The notes: generated by a model not told the origin, from the letters alone. Counted from the stretch's first letter, positions 9,799-18,966 are shown. The stretch is 34,676 nucleotides of DNA from Phycisphaerae bacterium (GCA_029858345.1 JAOUFG010000016.1:1-34676); one strand, 5' to 3'. A program made the numbers and translations.

Positions 9799-10737
9799 TT
9801 ATCCTCTTGGGTGGTATTTTTTATGGATACTCCGCAGACGGTCATTGTCGACGTGTGTATAGATTTGGGTGGTTTTGATATCGGCGTGGCCGAGCATCTC
9901 CTGAAGCGCACGCAGGTCGGCTCCGCCGGAGAGCAGATGGGTGGCGAAACAGTGCCGCAGGGTGTGGACGGTCAGGTTTTTCGGCATCCCGGCTCGGAAC
10001 GCGTATTTTTTCACAATCCGCCACAATTCGATGCGATCCATAGGCCGGCCGGTCCGTGACAAAAACAACATATCCTGGCTGTGAGGTTTTTCCAGTTGGG
10101 GCCGCAGATCCCGTAAATAGCTCGTAATCGTCTGTCCCGCTGTTTTTCCCAGCGGAACAATGCGTTCTTTTCGCCCCTTGCCGAAGCATCGCACATACCC
10201 AATGCTCAGATTGACGTCTTTGATCTTCAAGCCAATAACCTCGGACGCCCTCGCCCCCGTGGCATACAGAATCTGCAAAAGCGCCTTATCCCGCAAAAAA
10301 TAGGGGTCGTCGGGGCAGGGGGCTGAAAGCAGTTTGAAAACCTGGTCCTTGCTGGCAATCGCGGGCAGTTTTTTCCACAGTTTCGGGCTTTCGAGTGCAT
10401 CTGTCATGTCTTCTGCGGTAAGACCCGTCAGGATGCCAAAGCGAATCAGCATTTTGATGGCAACCAGGTTGCGGCTGATGCTGTTTTCCGCAAGACCGAG
10501 TTTGGAAAGTTTCCGGAGGTAACTGTAAACCGTTGTCGGCAGGATTTTACCAATTGTGTCAACGTCCTCAGATTGACAGTGTTCCGCGAATTTGTGCAAA
10601 TCACGGCCGTATGCCAGTACGGTATTGACCGACAAACCCGCCTCGACGGTCAAATAGTCCAAAAAGGACGCCACAACACCGCCCAGCGGCAGGGTGTTCA
10701 ATTTTTCTCTTAATCGTTGTACCTGAATATTCAGCAT
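9799..10737 (-). CDS. xerD: Tyrosine recombinase, XerC/XerD family
   Basis: SAM-like N-domain, [53 protein letters not shown] catalytic residues. Confidence 0.88.
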   Translation of the reverse strand: MLNIQVQRLREKLNTLPLGGVVASFLDYLTVEAGLSVNTVLAYGRDLHKFAEHCQSEDVDTIGKILPTTVYSYLRKLSKLGLAENSISRNLVAIKMLIRFGILTGLTAEDMTDALESPKLWKKLPAIASKDQVFKLLSAPCPDDPYFLRDKALLQILYATGARASEVIGLKIKDVNLSIGYVRCFGKGRKERIVPLGKTAGQTITSYLRDLRPQLEKPHSQDMLFLSRTGRPMDRIELWRIVKKYAFRAGMPKNLTVHTLRHCFATHLLSGGADLRALQEMLGHADIKTTQIYTHVDNDRLRSIHKKYHPRG

Positions 10738-10817
10738 AATCGGCTCTGGATTGATTATCGGCAGGAAACACCGCTTTTGTCCAATTCACAAAGCAAAAAG
10801 AAAATATGGGTTGGGAC

Positions 10818-10846
10818 TTGAGACACAGACGGTTTGAAGATATAAT
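10818..10846 (+). promoter_or_regulatory. Sigma70-like promoter TTGAGA-17-TATAAT
   Basis: -35 at 10818-10823, 17-nt spacer, -10 at 10841-10846, 36 nt upstream of ATG 10882. Confidence 0.7.
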
Positions 10847-10881
10847 CTGGCCTGATAATAAGATATGAAAGGATTCTTACA

Positions 10882-11457
10882 ATGAAAAAAGTTCTGTTTG
10901 TTACGATATTCACATTGATTTGTGTACTGGGATTGGGCTGTGCGTCCCAAGGGCTTTCGCTGCCCCCCGATCCGGCGTGTCTGCCGAACACCCCTGTCGA
11001 TCAGGCCATGGAATCGGCAAGGACCGTTTTGGTAAAGATGCAGTTTGAGCTTGAAAAAGATGACCCCGAAGCTTGCTATATGCGAACGCGGCCTCTTTCC
11101 GGGGCACAGTTTTTTGAGTTTTGGAGAAAGGACAATGCTTCGGCTGCTTCCGGTGCTCAGGCCAATCTTTACAGTATTCGGCGAATTGTCGAGCTGGAAT
11201 TCAGCCCCGAAAATACAACCGCCTGTATCCAGTGTCGGGTTCAGGTGCTGCGTCTGTCGATCTCCGAACAGCCGTTGGAAGGGACGACGCGGATGGGCGG
11301 AATTTATACCGAAAGCAGTTCTCGCGCCCAGTCGCTCGAAGTGGACAGCCGTAGAGCCGCAGAGATGGAATGGCTGGACGCAGGTCCTGATCACGCTCTG
11401 GAACGAAAAATTCTTAAGCTGGTACAACAGGACATTCAAAAAGGAAAAGGTCAATGA
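10882..11457 (+). CDS. Hypothetical lipoprotein
   Basis: MKKVLFVTIFTLICVLGLGC lipobox. Overlaps the galE start by 4 nt. Confidence 0.75.
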   Translation: MKKVLFVTIFTLICVLGLGCASQGLSLPPDPACLPNTPVDQAMESARTVLVKMQFELEKDDPEACYMRTRPLSGAQFFEFWRKDNASAASGAQANLYSIRRIVELEFSPENTTACIQCRVQVLRLSISEQPLEGTTRMGGIYTESSSRAQSLEVDSRRAAEMEWLDAGPDHALERKILKLVQQDIQKGKGQ

Positions 11458-12437
11458 GAGTATTAGTCTGCGGCGGGGCCGGATACATCGGAAGCAATAT
11501 GACCGCCATGCTGAGACGTGAAGGCCATGAACCGGTGGTTTTTGACAATCTGAGCAAGGGCCATCGTGGGGCGGTTAAAAATGTTCAATTTGTTTTAGGT
11601 GATTTTGGCGATTTCGATTTTACCTTTGAGACACTTCAAAAATACCAAATCGAAGCGGTTATGCATTTTGCGGCCTTTATCGAGGTGGGCGAATCTGTTC
11701 AGCAGCCACTGCAGTATTATGAAAATAATGTCAGCAAAACACGTACACTGCTGGCAGCAATGGAAAAGGCGGAAATCAATAAGTTTGTTTTCAGCAGTAC
11801 CGCCGCAGTGTATGGAATGCCTGATACCATTCCCATTACGGAAGACGTGACAAAAGCCCCGATCAATCCCTATGGCGAAACAAAGTGGGCTGTTGAGCGG
11901 ATGTGTCATTTTTTAAGTCAAACCGGGCGCATGAACTATGCTGCTCTTCGCTATTTTAATGCCTGCGGAGCCGGTCAGGGCGGAACCCTCGGCGAAGATC
12001 ATCGACCGGAATCACATCTGATCCCATTAATTATTCAGGCAGCCATGGGCAAACGTGACAGCATCAAGATTTTCGGTACGGATTATCCCACAGAAGATGG
12101 AACGTGCGTCCGTGACTATATTCATATTGAAGATCTGTGTAAGGCGCATTTATTGGCCCTGAAAAAACTCGATTCTGAATCCGAGCTCGTCTATAACCTT
12201 GGCAACGGCACCGGATATTCCGTTCGACAGGTGATTGACACTGTTCGTAAAGTCTCCGGCAAAGATTTTAACGTGGAGGAAACGGACCGCCGTCCCGGAG
12301 ACCCACCAGTACTTACAGCAGATGCAGCCAAGGCACGAAACGAGTTGGGCTGGAGTACGCATTTTCCTGAACTGGAAACCATCATCGAAAGCGCTTGGGA
12401 ATTTCACAATACCCACCCCAATGGATATGAAGACTGA
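11454..12437 (+). CDS. galE: UDP-glucose 4-epimerase
   Basis: GGAGYIGSN, STAAVYG, NPYGETKWAVE, RYFNACGA, CVRDYIHIEDL. Confidence 0.93.
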   Translation: MRVLVCGGAGYIGSNMTAMLRREGHEPVVFDNLSKGHRGAVKNVQFVLGDFGDFDFTFETLQKYQIEAVMHFAAFIEVGESVQQPLQYYENNVSKTRTLLAAMEKAEINKFVFSSTAAVYGMPDTIPITEDVTKAPINPYGETKWAVERMCHFLSQTGRMNYAALRYFNACGAGQGGTLGEDHRPESHLIPLIIQAAMGKRDSIKIFGTDYPTEDGTCVRDYIHIEDLCKAHLLALKKLDSESELVYNLGNGTGYSVRQVIDTVRKVSGKDFNVEETDRRPGDPPVLTADAAKARNELGWSTHFPELETIIESAWEFHNTHPNGYED

Positions 12438-12440
12438 TTT

Positions 12441-13748
12441 ATGAATCCGATCAGAAAAACTGTAATTGATTTTCTTCGCTCGCAGCAAATGGATGTTCAG
12501 GATGTTGATTTTCAGGCCAATCTTGACATTTTTTCAAAGGAGATGCAGCGGGGACTGGCAGGACAGGACAGTTCCCTGGAAATGATCCCGACATTTCTGT
12601 CTGCCGGCAATGACGTTCCCACCGGAAAACGGGTCATCGTGGCTGATGCGGGAGGGACTAATTTCCGCGTGGCAACGGTCTATTTTGACGAAAACAAAAA
12701 ACCGGTCATCGAAAATCTAAAAAAAGATGTCATGCCGGGCGTCGAACGTTCGCTAACCCGCCAGGAGTTCTTTGAGGCCGCAGCGAGCTATTTCCGTCAT
12801 GTCGCATCCCTGTCAAAGGAAGTGGGCTTTTGCTTTTCTTATCCTACCCAAAAGCTGCCGAGCAAGGACGGCCGTCTGATTCGTTTTGCCAAAGAGATCA
12901 AGGCAGACGAGGTCATTGGCGAGCTCATTGGCGAAAACCTTGCCGCTGCAATGGCTTCGATGAACATGCAGAAACCAGAAAAAATCATCATTCTCAATGA
13001 TACCGTTGCAACCCTGCTGGCTGGGGTCGGCTATCAAAACCGGAGTTTTGACGGCTATATCGGCTTCATCCTCGGCACCGGTACCAATACCAGCTACTTA
13101 GAGAGCCATCGGAATATCACCAAACAGGGGGGTCTTCCTTGCGAAGGCAATATGATCATCAATGTCGAGTCCGGCGGCATGGGCATGGCTCACCGCGGCA
13201 AACTGGACAAGGCCTTTGATGAGTCCACCAACAATCCCGGCGTACATGCCTTTGAAAAAATGATTTCCGGCGCCTATCTGGGACCGCTGACACTGCTGAC
13301 GATGAAAAAAGCCGCGGATGATGGTTTACTTTCGAGCAAGACGGCAAATGCGATTCGTGGGCTTTCCGATCTGGACACCAAGACCCTCAATGATTTTATG
13401 AGCTATCCCTATGGCGACAATCCGCTTGCCGCCGCCTGTGCCAACCGCGAACCCATGGATGTTGAGCTGTTGTATGTAATTGCTAACCGGCTCGTCGAAC
13501 GTGCGGCGAAATTAACTGCCGTCAATCTTTCAGCCATGGCGGTTAAAACCGGATGCGGGACCAACCCCGCGCGACCGATTTGTATCGTTGCTGACGGAAC
13601 GACGTTTTATCGTATGAAGACCCTCAAATCACGCGTCGAGTTCTATCTCAAAAAGCACCTTGAAGATCAACGGGGGATTTACACTGAGATCATTCACGTC
13701 GAAAATGCTCCTATCATCGGGGCCGCCATTGCCGGGCTGACAAACTAA
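12441..13748 (+). CDS. Hexokinase family protein (eukaryotic-type Hexokinase_1/_2 fold)
   Basis: VADAGGTNFRVATV, CFSYPTQ, ILNDTVATLLAG, GFILGTGTNTSYLE, NVESGGMG. Confidence 0.85.
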   Translation: MNPIRKTVIDFLRSQQMDVQDVDFQANLDIFSKEMQRGLAGQDSSLEMIPTFLSAGNDVPTGKRVIVADAGGTNFRVATVYFDENKKPVIENLKKDVMPGVERSLTRQEFFEAAASYFRHVASLSKEVGFCFSYPTQKLPSKDGRLIRFAKEIKADEVIGELIGENLAAAMASMNMQKPEKIIILNDTVATLLAGVGYQNRSFDGYIGFILGTGTNTSYLESHRNITKQGGLPCEGNMIINVESGGMGMAHRGKLDKAFDESTNNPGVHAFEKMISGAYLGPLTLLTMKKAADDGLLSSKTANAIRGLSDLDTKTLNDFMSYPYGDNPLAAACANREPMDVELLYVIANRLVERAAKLTAVNLSAMAVKTGCGTNPARPICIVADGTTFYRMKTLKSRVEFYLKKHLEDQRGIYTEIIHVENAPIIGAAIAGLTN

Positions 13749-13750
13749 CG

Positions 13751-13773
13751 TAACGCCGGCTTCCAGTCGGCAG
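13751..13773. repeat. REP-like motif TAACGCCGGCTTCCAGTCGGCAG, copy 1 of 2
   Basis: Matches 24971-24993 at 21 of 23 positions; both are imperfect hairpins. Confidence 0.6.
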
Positions 13774-13789
13774 TTTTTCAGGGCCCGGT

Positions 13790-14620
13790 TCAACGCAATT
13801 TTTCGTCTTCGGACAACGTTTCATTCAGCGAACCGGATCGAAATCCCTGCAAGTCCAGCGAAATATACTGGAACCCCAATTCTTTCATACGCTCAACGAT
13901 TTGCTGCCGAACGGATTCTGAAACAACTTTTTGAATGTCCACAGTGGGCACTTCGATACGTGCGATCTTGCCGTGATGCCGTACACGAAACTCGACAAAT
14001 CCCAATGATCTCAAGACCGCTTCGGCCTGTTCGACCTGATGAAGTTTTTCTTCGGTGATGGATTCGCCATAAGCCACGCGGCTGGCCAAACAGGGGGAGG
14101 CCGGCAGCTCGGCCGTGGGCAGGCCAAATTGTCTACTCAACTCACGGATATCGGGTTTGGTTAATTCGGCGTCCATCAAGGGCGTTTTGATGCCAAGCGC
14201 TTTGACGGCCATATTACCCGGCCGGTAGTCGTCTTTATCATCGAAATTACTCCCGCAAAGGGTGTGTTCGATTTCGCGTTCTTTGGCGTACTCCTGAATC
14301 GTCCGAAACTGGCAGCTCTTGCAGTGGAAACAGCGGTCGGCTTTGTTGGCTTGATAGTTTGGATCCTCCAGTTCACCCAGTGGCAGTTCGATCAGCTCAA
14401 CCCCAATCAATTTTGCCGCCTCGCGGGCCTGTTCAAGTTGATGCTGTGCCAGCGACGGGCTGATGCCGATGCAGGCAAGGACATTTTCCGTCCCCAGTGT
14501 TTCGACACACGACTTTAACAGGAATGTACTGTCCACGCCGCCGGAAAAAGCCACAGTGACCTTACCGTATGCTTGCAGTTGTTTTTTTAAGTAGTCATAT
14601 TTCTGGGCCGTTTCATTCAT
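13790..14620 (-). CDS. larE: ATP-dependent sulfur transferase LarE family (PP-loop)
   Basis: VAFSGGVDSTFLLKSCVE, KADRCFHCK, LCGSNFDDKDDYRPG, ELPASPCLASRVAYGE. Confidence 0.88.
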   Translation of the reverse strand: MNETAQKYDYLKKQLQAYGKVTVAFSGGVDSTFLLKSCVETLGTENVLACIGISPSLAQHQLEQAREAAKLIGVELIELPLGELEDPNYQANKADRCFHCKSCQFRTIQEYAKEREIEHTLCGSNFDDKDDYRPGNMAVKALGIKTPLMDAELTKPDIRELSRQFGLPTAELPASPCLASRVAYGESITEEKLHQVEQAEAVLRSLGFVEFRVRHHGKIARIEVPTVDIQKVVSESVRQQIVERMKELGFQYISLDLQGFRSGSLNETLSEDEKLR

Positions 14621-14673
14621 GCCTGCATTTTAAGTGAAATCGCGGCCACAGTCAAATAATCTGAATCACCCAA

Positions 14674-15513
14674 TTAGCCATTCAATGTTTTATAGATTGT
14701 AAAGCATCCCAACAGAATGGTTACGATTGCAATGGCAAGCTTCAGTTTTCGCTCACTGATAAACTTGACACTTTTCGCCGATAAAGGTACCGACAGCACC
14801 GCTCCGAGGATGATCCAGGGAGCCAGTCTCCAGCTGACCTCCTTTCCAATGAGCAGGTACATAATAACACCGACGAAACAGGTAATGGACTCTGCCAGCG
14901 AGGTAATACCGACAGCACTTTTTCCTTCGACACCGGAAAGCACCTGCCCGGCGGTGACAACGGGGCCGTAACCGCCGCCGCTGATGCCTTTATTAAACGA
15001 TGCGAGCAGTCCCATCGCTGTGACTTTCGCAAAAGAAAATTTCAGCGTTCTATTGAAGAAAATCAGAATCAAAACTCCCATCGACAGAACCAATACGCCG
15101 ATGTACATCTTGAGCCAGAATTTGGGAATACTTACAGCAACAAAGACCGCCGCAACGGCGCCAACAGCACTGCAAACGCCGAACAGCATGGCGATCTTCA
15201 GATGCATGGGCAAAGAGTTGCGAAGTGTGCTGAAATATTTTACGGGATGAATAATCTCGTGAATGCGAAGAAAACCATTGTTATTCGGTTTAAAATTGAC
15301 GTTGCCTTCCGCATGATGACAGATGCCTGCCAGCAGGCCGGTACAGAGTTCGCTGACGAGTATCACCGGGACAATTTCGGCAACCTTAAACCCCATCAGC
15401 ATGAAAACCGGTGTCAAGGTTGTGCCGTAGCCCATGCCCAGTGTCGAATCCATGTACTCACAAGCAAATGCCAAAATAATAACGACAAGAATAATTGTAA
15501 AAGTAAGTTCCAT
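14674..15513 (-). CDS. Sulfite exporter TauE/SafE family permease
   Basis: GMGYGTTLTPV, FNKGISGGGYGPVVTAGQ and multiple TM helices. Confidence 0.87.
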   Translation of the reverse strand: MELTFTIILVVIILAFACEYMDSTLGMGYGTTLTPVFMLMGFKVAEIVPVILVSELCTGLLAGICHHAEGNVNFKPNNNGFLRIHEIIHPVKYFSTLRNSLPMHLKIAMLFGVCSAVGAVAAVFVAVSIPKFWLKMYIGVLVLSMGVLILIFFNRTLKFSFAKVTAMGLLASFNKGISGGGYGPVVTAGQVLSGVEGKSAVGITSLAESITCFVGVIMYLLIGKEVSWRLAPWIILGAVLSVPLSAKSVKFISERKLKLAIAIVTILLGCFTIYKTLNG

Positions 15514-15522
15514 TTTTCCTCC

Positions 15523-15924
15523 TCAGACTAAGTCCTTTAATGTTAACTTTTCAAGCTTTTTGGCAATATAGTCGCGGATATCCTGGAAGACAGCCAACAG
15601 GTTGGGTTCTTTCGAAAGGGGAGTATCGGAGTGGAAATAGGTGCTGACCGATTCGGTCGGGGCCAAAGCGCCATCCATCAGGCGGATAATATCTGCCAGA
15701 GTGATTTGGTCAGCAGTGCGGGCGAGTTGGTACCCGCCTTGATTGCCCCGGCGGGTTTTGATGATTCTATTTTGACGCAGTGCCATCAGCAGCAGTTCGA
15801 GATATTTTTTGGGAATATCGCAGGCGGCGACAATTTCATCCACTTTAACGTATTTGTCTTTGGGCTGACGGGCGATATACAGCAGCGCCAGAATCGAATA
15901 CTCACTTTTTGTTGTCAGTTTCAT
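15523..15924 (-). CDS. Rrf2 family transcriptional regulator (CymR-like; lacks the three-Cys FeS motif)
   Basis: MKLTTKSEYSILALLYIA, CDIPKKYLELLLMALRQNRIIKTRRGNQGGYQLAR. Only one Cys. Confidence 0.88.
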   Translation of the reverse strand: MKLTTKSEYSILALLYIARQPKDKYVKVDEIVAACDIPKKYLELLLMALRQNRIIKTRRGNQGGYQLARTADQITLADIIRLMDGALAPTESVSTYFHSDTPLSKEPNLLAVFQDIRDYIAKKLEKLTLKDLV

Positions 15925-15955
15925 TTTGAGACCCTTTATCTCTATTTACTCTATA

Positions 15956-15984
15956 AAGATAATATAGTTACAGGAAAAAGTCAA
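15956..15984 (-). promoter_or_regulatory. Predicted rrf2 promoter TTGACT-17-TATCTT with overlapping dyad
   Basis: Reverse strand -35 15979-15984, -10 15956-15961. TTATC (15936-15940) / GATAA (15958-15962) arms overlap it. Confidence 0.5.
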
Positions 15985-16009
15985 GTACTTTTTTGAAAAA
16001 ACAATTATT

Positions 16010-16585
16010 TTATGCGTTTATAAGGTGATTGATAAGGATTTTGGCCCCGATAACAATAAGAATAAGGCCGCCGAAGATTTCGATTTTATTCTCAAAAAAG
16101 TGCCCGATTCGCTTACCCAATTCAAAACCTGCATACGAAAGGGCAAACGTGATGACGCCGATGACTGTAACCGCTGCCATGATCGATGCGGTGACCAGCG
16201 ACAGTGTCACACCGACCGCAAGGGCGTCGATGCTGGTAGCAATACTCAACGTCAGCAATACCTTCAGATTGGAGGGGTCCTGCGGTTTTTCTTCGACTTT
16301 GCGGAACTTGAATGATTCGTAAATCATTTTCAGCCCAACAGCCAGCAGCAGGGCGAAAGCAATCCAGTGGTCACAGACTGCGATGTATCCGGCGAAGGTG
16401 TTGCCCGCGGCATAACCCAACAGCGGCATGATCGCCTGAAATGCCCCGAAGAAAAACGCCATCCGCAGGGCATGCGTGATATGCAGTTGCTTAAAAACCG
16501 AACCTGAAACGACCGACACCGCAAACGCATCCATCGCCAGACCAATCGCAATACCGAAAACAGTAATCCATTCCATTATACTCAT
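16010..16585 (-). CDS. mntP: Manganese efflux pump MntP family
   Basis: IGLAMDAFAVSVVSG, SIATSIDALAVGVTLS (paired DAF/DAL motifs), GGLILIVIGAKIL. Confidence 0.9.
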   Translation of the reverse strand: MSIMEWITVFGIAIGLAMDAFAVSVVSGSVFKQLHITHALRMAFFFGAFQAIMPLLGYAAGNTFAGYIAVCDHWIAFALLLAVGLKMIYESFKFRKVEEKPQDPSNLKVLLTLSIATSIDALAVGVTLSLVTASIMAAVTVIGVITFALSYAGFELGKRIGHFFENKIEIFGGLILIVIGAKILINHLINA

Positions 16586-17358
16586 GCTTCCGGCTCCGGC
16601 GGAGATGTTTCAGTATGGCCGCATTGACCACAGTGGGGCTCGGTTTTTATGATGTGCGGTTCAGTGAGGTCGTCGCGGATGGTCAGGCCTGGATTGACAA
16701 TGAGAAAATCGTCCTCATTCCAGTCGCCGTCAACCAGCCGCTGCATCAGTGATGGGTCGCCTTTAATTTCGTCATAGTCCCAATTCAGGTATTCGGCACA
16801 TTGTTTGGTGTATTCTTTAGCCTCTTTGGTACCCGGCAGACCCCAGTCGATAAAGACAGCACGCTTATATTCTTTGATCCAGGTCTGTTCGGTTTCCATG
16901 AGGTATTGAGCATTATCTTCGCCGTATTTTTCAGTATATTCGGCCAGCAGTTTGTCGTATCGGTCCTTGCCGGGCATGAGTTCATTGCAGTGTTCGATCC
17001 AACCGAGGGAGTACCAGTACACGCCTTTGTGGGTATCGAAATAGTCTTGGTATCGATGCCGGCTGCCCAGCAGAAGGGTGATGCAGTCGTGGCCGCGAGT
17101 GACGACGATGGGGACATCACTGTGAAGGCCGCAAATGCCGTTGCTGCACAGACAGTAGCCCAGCAGGATCGCATCGTAGGGCTTGCCGGAGTTGTCGATG
17201 GTTTTGTCCAGCTCTTTCTGGACCTCGCTGCGCAGGATGTCCGGCGTATCGTGCAGTCCCTGCGGCATCAGCACAATATCTACGATATTCTGGCTGCGGG
17301 ACGCACACAAGTACGCCTCCAGCTGCATGACTTTGCATGTCACAAACTTTAATCGCAT
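16582..17358 (-). CDS. DUF1638 family protein
   Basis: MRLKFVTCKVMQLEAYLCA, YDAILLGYCLCSNGICGL, VTRGHDCITLLLGS. C-terminal CGQCGH tail. Confidence 0.75.
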   Translation of the reverse strand: MRLKFVTCKVMQLEAYLCASRSQNIVDIVLMPQGLHDTPDILRSEVQKELDKTIDNSGKPYDAILLGYCLCSNGICGLHSDVPIVVTRGHDCITLLLGSRHRYQDYFDTHKGVYWYSLGWIEHCNELMPGKDRYDKLLAEYTEKYGEDNAQYLMETEQTWIKEYKRAVFIDWGLPGTKEAKEYTKQCAEYLNWDYDEIKGDPSLMQRLVDGDWNEDDFLIVNPGLTIRDDLTEPHIIKTEPHCGQCGHTETSPPEPEA

Positions 17359-17404
17359 GGAGACATTGTAGCGGTTCTCGACACAGATTGACATTGTTTT
17401 TAGA

Positions 17405-17431
17405 CAGGATTAACAGGATTTACGGGATTAA
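17405..17431. repeat. Three 9-bp tandem units CAGGATTAA/CAGGATTTA/CGGGATTAA
   Basis: Direct reading; overlaps the 3' end of the AbiEii CDS. Confidence 0.75.
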
Positions 17432-18226
17432 TAACTTCTTTAGGTTGTCCTGAGTCAGCATTTCTATGTCATTTTGTTTTTCGATGAAGGGTTTTACATC
17501 AGCGACGATTTTCTTCCAATCGAATTCCTTGAGTCGGTCAGCGATGTGCTCTCGCCAATTACCTTGCGTTAATTCCGGTCCGGACCATCCGGTTTGGTCG
17601 AGAGCGTTATTAAGCAGAAGGATATTCGGCTCCGGCCAGGTTCTATCGGAAAGATACCACATCAGGTCGTACACATCCCTGCCCTTGGCATATTTACGGG
17701 TTGCTAATGCATGCAGTTTGCCGGCGAGCAGGGAGCTTTTGTCATAGTGCTGAAGATTTAGCAGACAATGCCTTCTGACAATGCTGGTTTCCAGTTTCGC
17801 TCCGGCGGGGGGATTCGTATCAATTTCCACTTTGATCGAGATTGTTTCGGACGACACAGGCGACAGATTCAATTCATACAGTAGTCCCCGAAATTTAAAA
17901 AATGCCGCCATCACGGTTTTAGCGACTTTCGCCTTCACTTCTGCCTGGTAATCCTCTGCAATAAATCCATTCTTGACTTTCTTCATGGTGTCCGGAAAGT
18001 TATGATCTGCTGCCGGTCTTTTCAATGAAAAATCGAGGTCTTCAGAAAAACGAGGCATCGCGTACAGGAATCGCAGGGCGGTACCGCCGACGAATGCCCA
18101 GTTGACAAAGGCACCGCTTTGCTGAAGAAATTCCAGCGTTCGTGCCTGCAAATATTCACGGACAATGCAGCGCGCCAGATTGGTATCCTGAATATTTTCA
18201 ATCTGCTGCTTCAGGTAATCCTTCAT
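17420..18226 (-). CDS. AbiEii/AbiGii-type nucleotidyltransferase toxin
   Basis: GGTALRFLYAMPRFSEDLDFSL nucleotidyltransferase motif; ALATRKYAKGRDVYDLMWYL. Confidence 0.87.
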   Translation of the reverse strand: MKDYLKQQIENIQDTNLARCIVREYLQARTLEFLQQSGAFVNWAFVGGTALRFLYAMPRFSEDLDFSLKRPAADHNFPDTMKKVKNGFIAEDYQAEVKAKVAKTVMAAFFKFRGLLYELNLSPVSSETISIKVEIDTNPPAGAKLETSIVRRHCLLNLQHYDKSSLLAGKLHALATRKYAKGRDVYDLMWYLSDRTWPEPNILLLNNALDQTGWSGPELTQGNWREHIADRLKEFDWKKIVADVKPFIEKQNDIEMLTQDNLKKLLIP

Positions 18227-18855
18227 AATTCAATCCCCTCACCTTGTTCGAGAATGGTTTCGATATTTTTCAGTACTCGGCTGATCTTGGGACTTTCAAA
18301 TTTTTCGGCGAATTGATGCAACCGTGTCTGGTCCATCCGATCAAAATTCTGCAAGCGTAATTCCTCTACGAATTCCACAGTGTCCCCACCGGGTGTTAGA
18401 TAAATCAGATCGAGCAGGGCTTTTTCCGGAAAGGCAACGAATGCCTGTAAACCGGATTGCAATTCGATTTGCTGATAGCCCCAGAAGTATTTTTTGCTGA
18501 CATGCCGGAAGTCGAAGCGGCCCAGCGGGGTCTCGATGGATTGGGGCCTGCCGGTGGTGATGCTGGTCGCAGAGGGGACAAATTCCGGAATCATGCCATA
18601 CCACGACAAGGCCGAATGCATGCTGACATAAGATGGCTGCTTCAGGGCATTGGCGATGCAAAAGGGACTTGCAGGGACTTTTCGATAGGGATCAGCCAAT
18701 GTATAAAGGCCCTTATGGATTTTGATGATCCTGCCGTCTTTGACCCACCGGTTAATTTGTAGACGGATTTGGGCCAGATTCTCTCCCGCGGCCAGAAATC
18801 TCGCCGTAAAAACAGGCAAACCGGAGCATTTTTTTACTAAATCCTCAAATTTCAT
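18223..18855 (-). CDS. AbiEi-family antitoxin-like protein with N-terminal wHTH
   Basis: INRWVKDGRIIKIHKGLYTLAD, YVSMHSALSWYGMIPE, VAFPEKALLDLIYL. Overlaps the toxin start by 4 nt. Confidence 0.82.
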   Translation of the reverse strand: MKFEDLVKKCSGLPVFTARFLAAGENLAQIRLQINRWVKDGRIIKIHKGLYTLADPYRKVPASPFCIANALKQPSYVSMHSALSWYGMIPEFVPSATSITTGRPQSIETPLGRFDFRHVSKKYFWGYQQIELQSGLQAFVAFPEKALLDLIYLTPGGDTVEFVEELRLQNFDRMDQTRLHQFAEKFESPKISRVLKNIETILEQGEGIEL

Positions 18856-18922
18856 TGCAACAATATATCAAAAACGATAAAATTACGCAATGGGATATCG
18901 TCATAAAGAACCGTAAACTTGA

Positions 18923-18949
18923 GAAAACTGTCAAAAAATGACAGTTTTC
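18923..18949. promoter_or_regulatory. Perfect 11-bp inverted repeat GAAAACTGTCA-N5-TGACAGTTTTC upstream of abiE
   Basis: Direct reading; 68 nt upstream of the antitoxin start. Confidence 0.55.
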
Positions 18950-18966
18950 GAGAATAGTTTATAAAT

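Noticed and set aside
9799-10737. XerD-like gene as an integrase of a mobile element
   Set aside because: Sequence reads as chromosomal-type XerC/D; no att sites, tRNA or phage genes adjacent.
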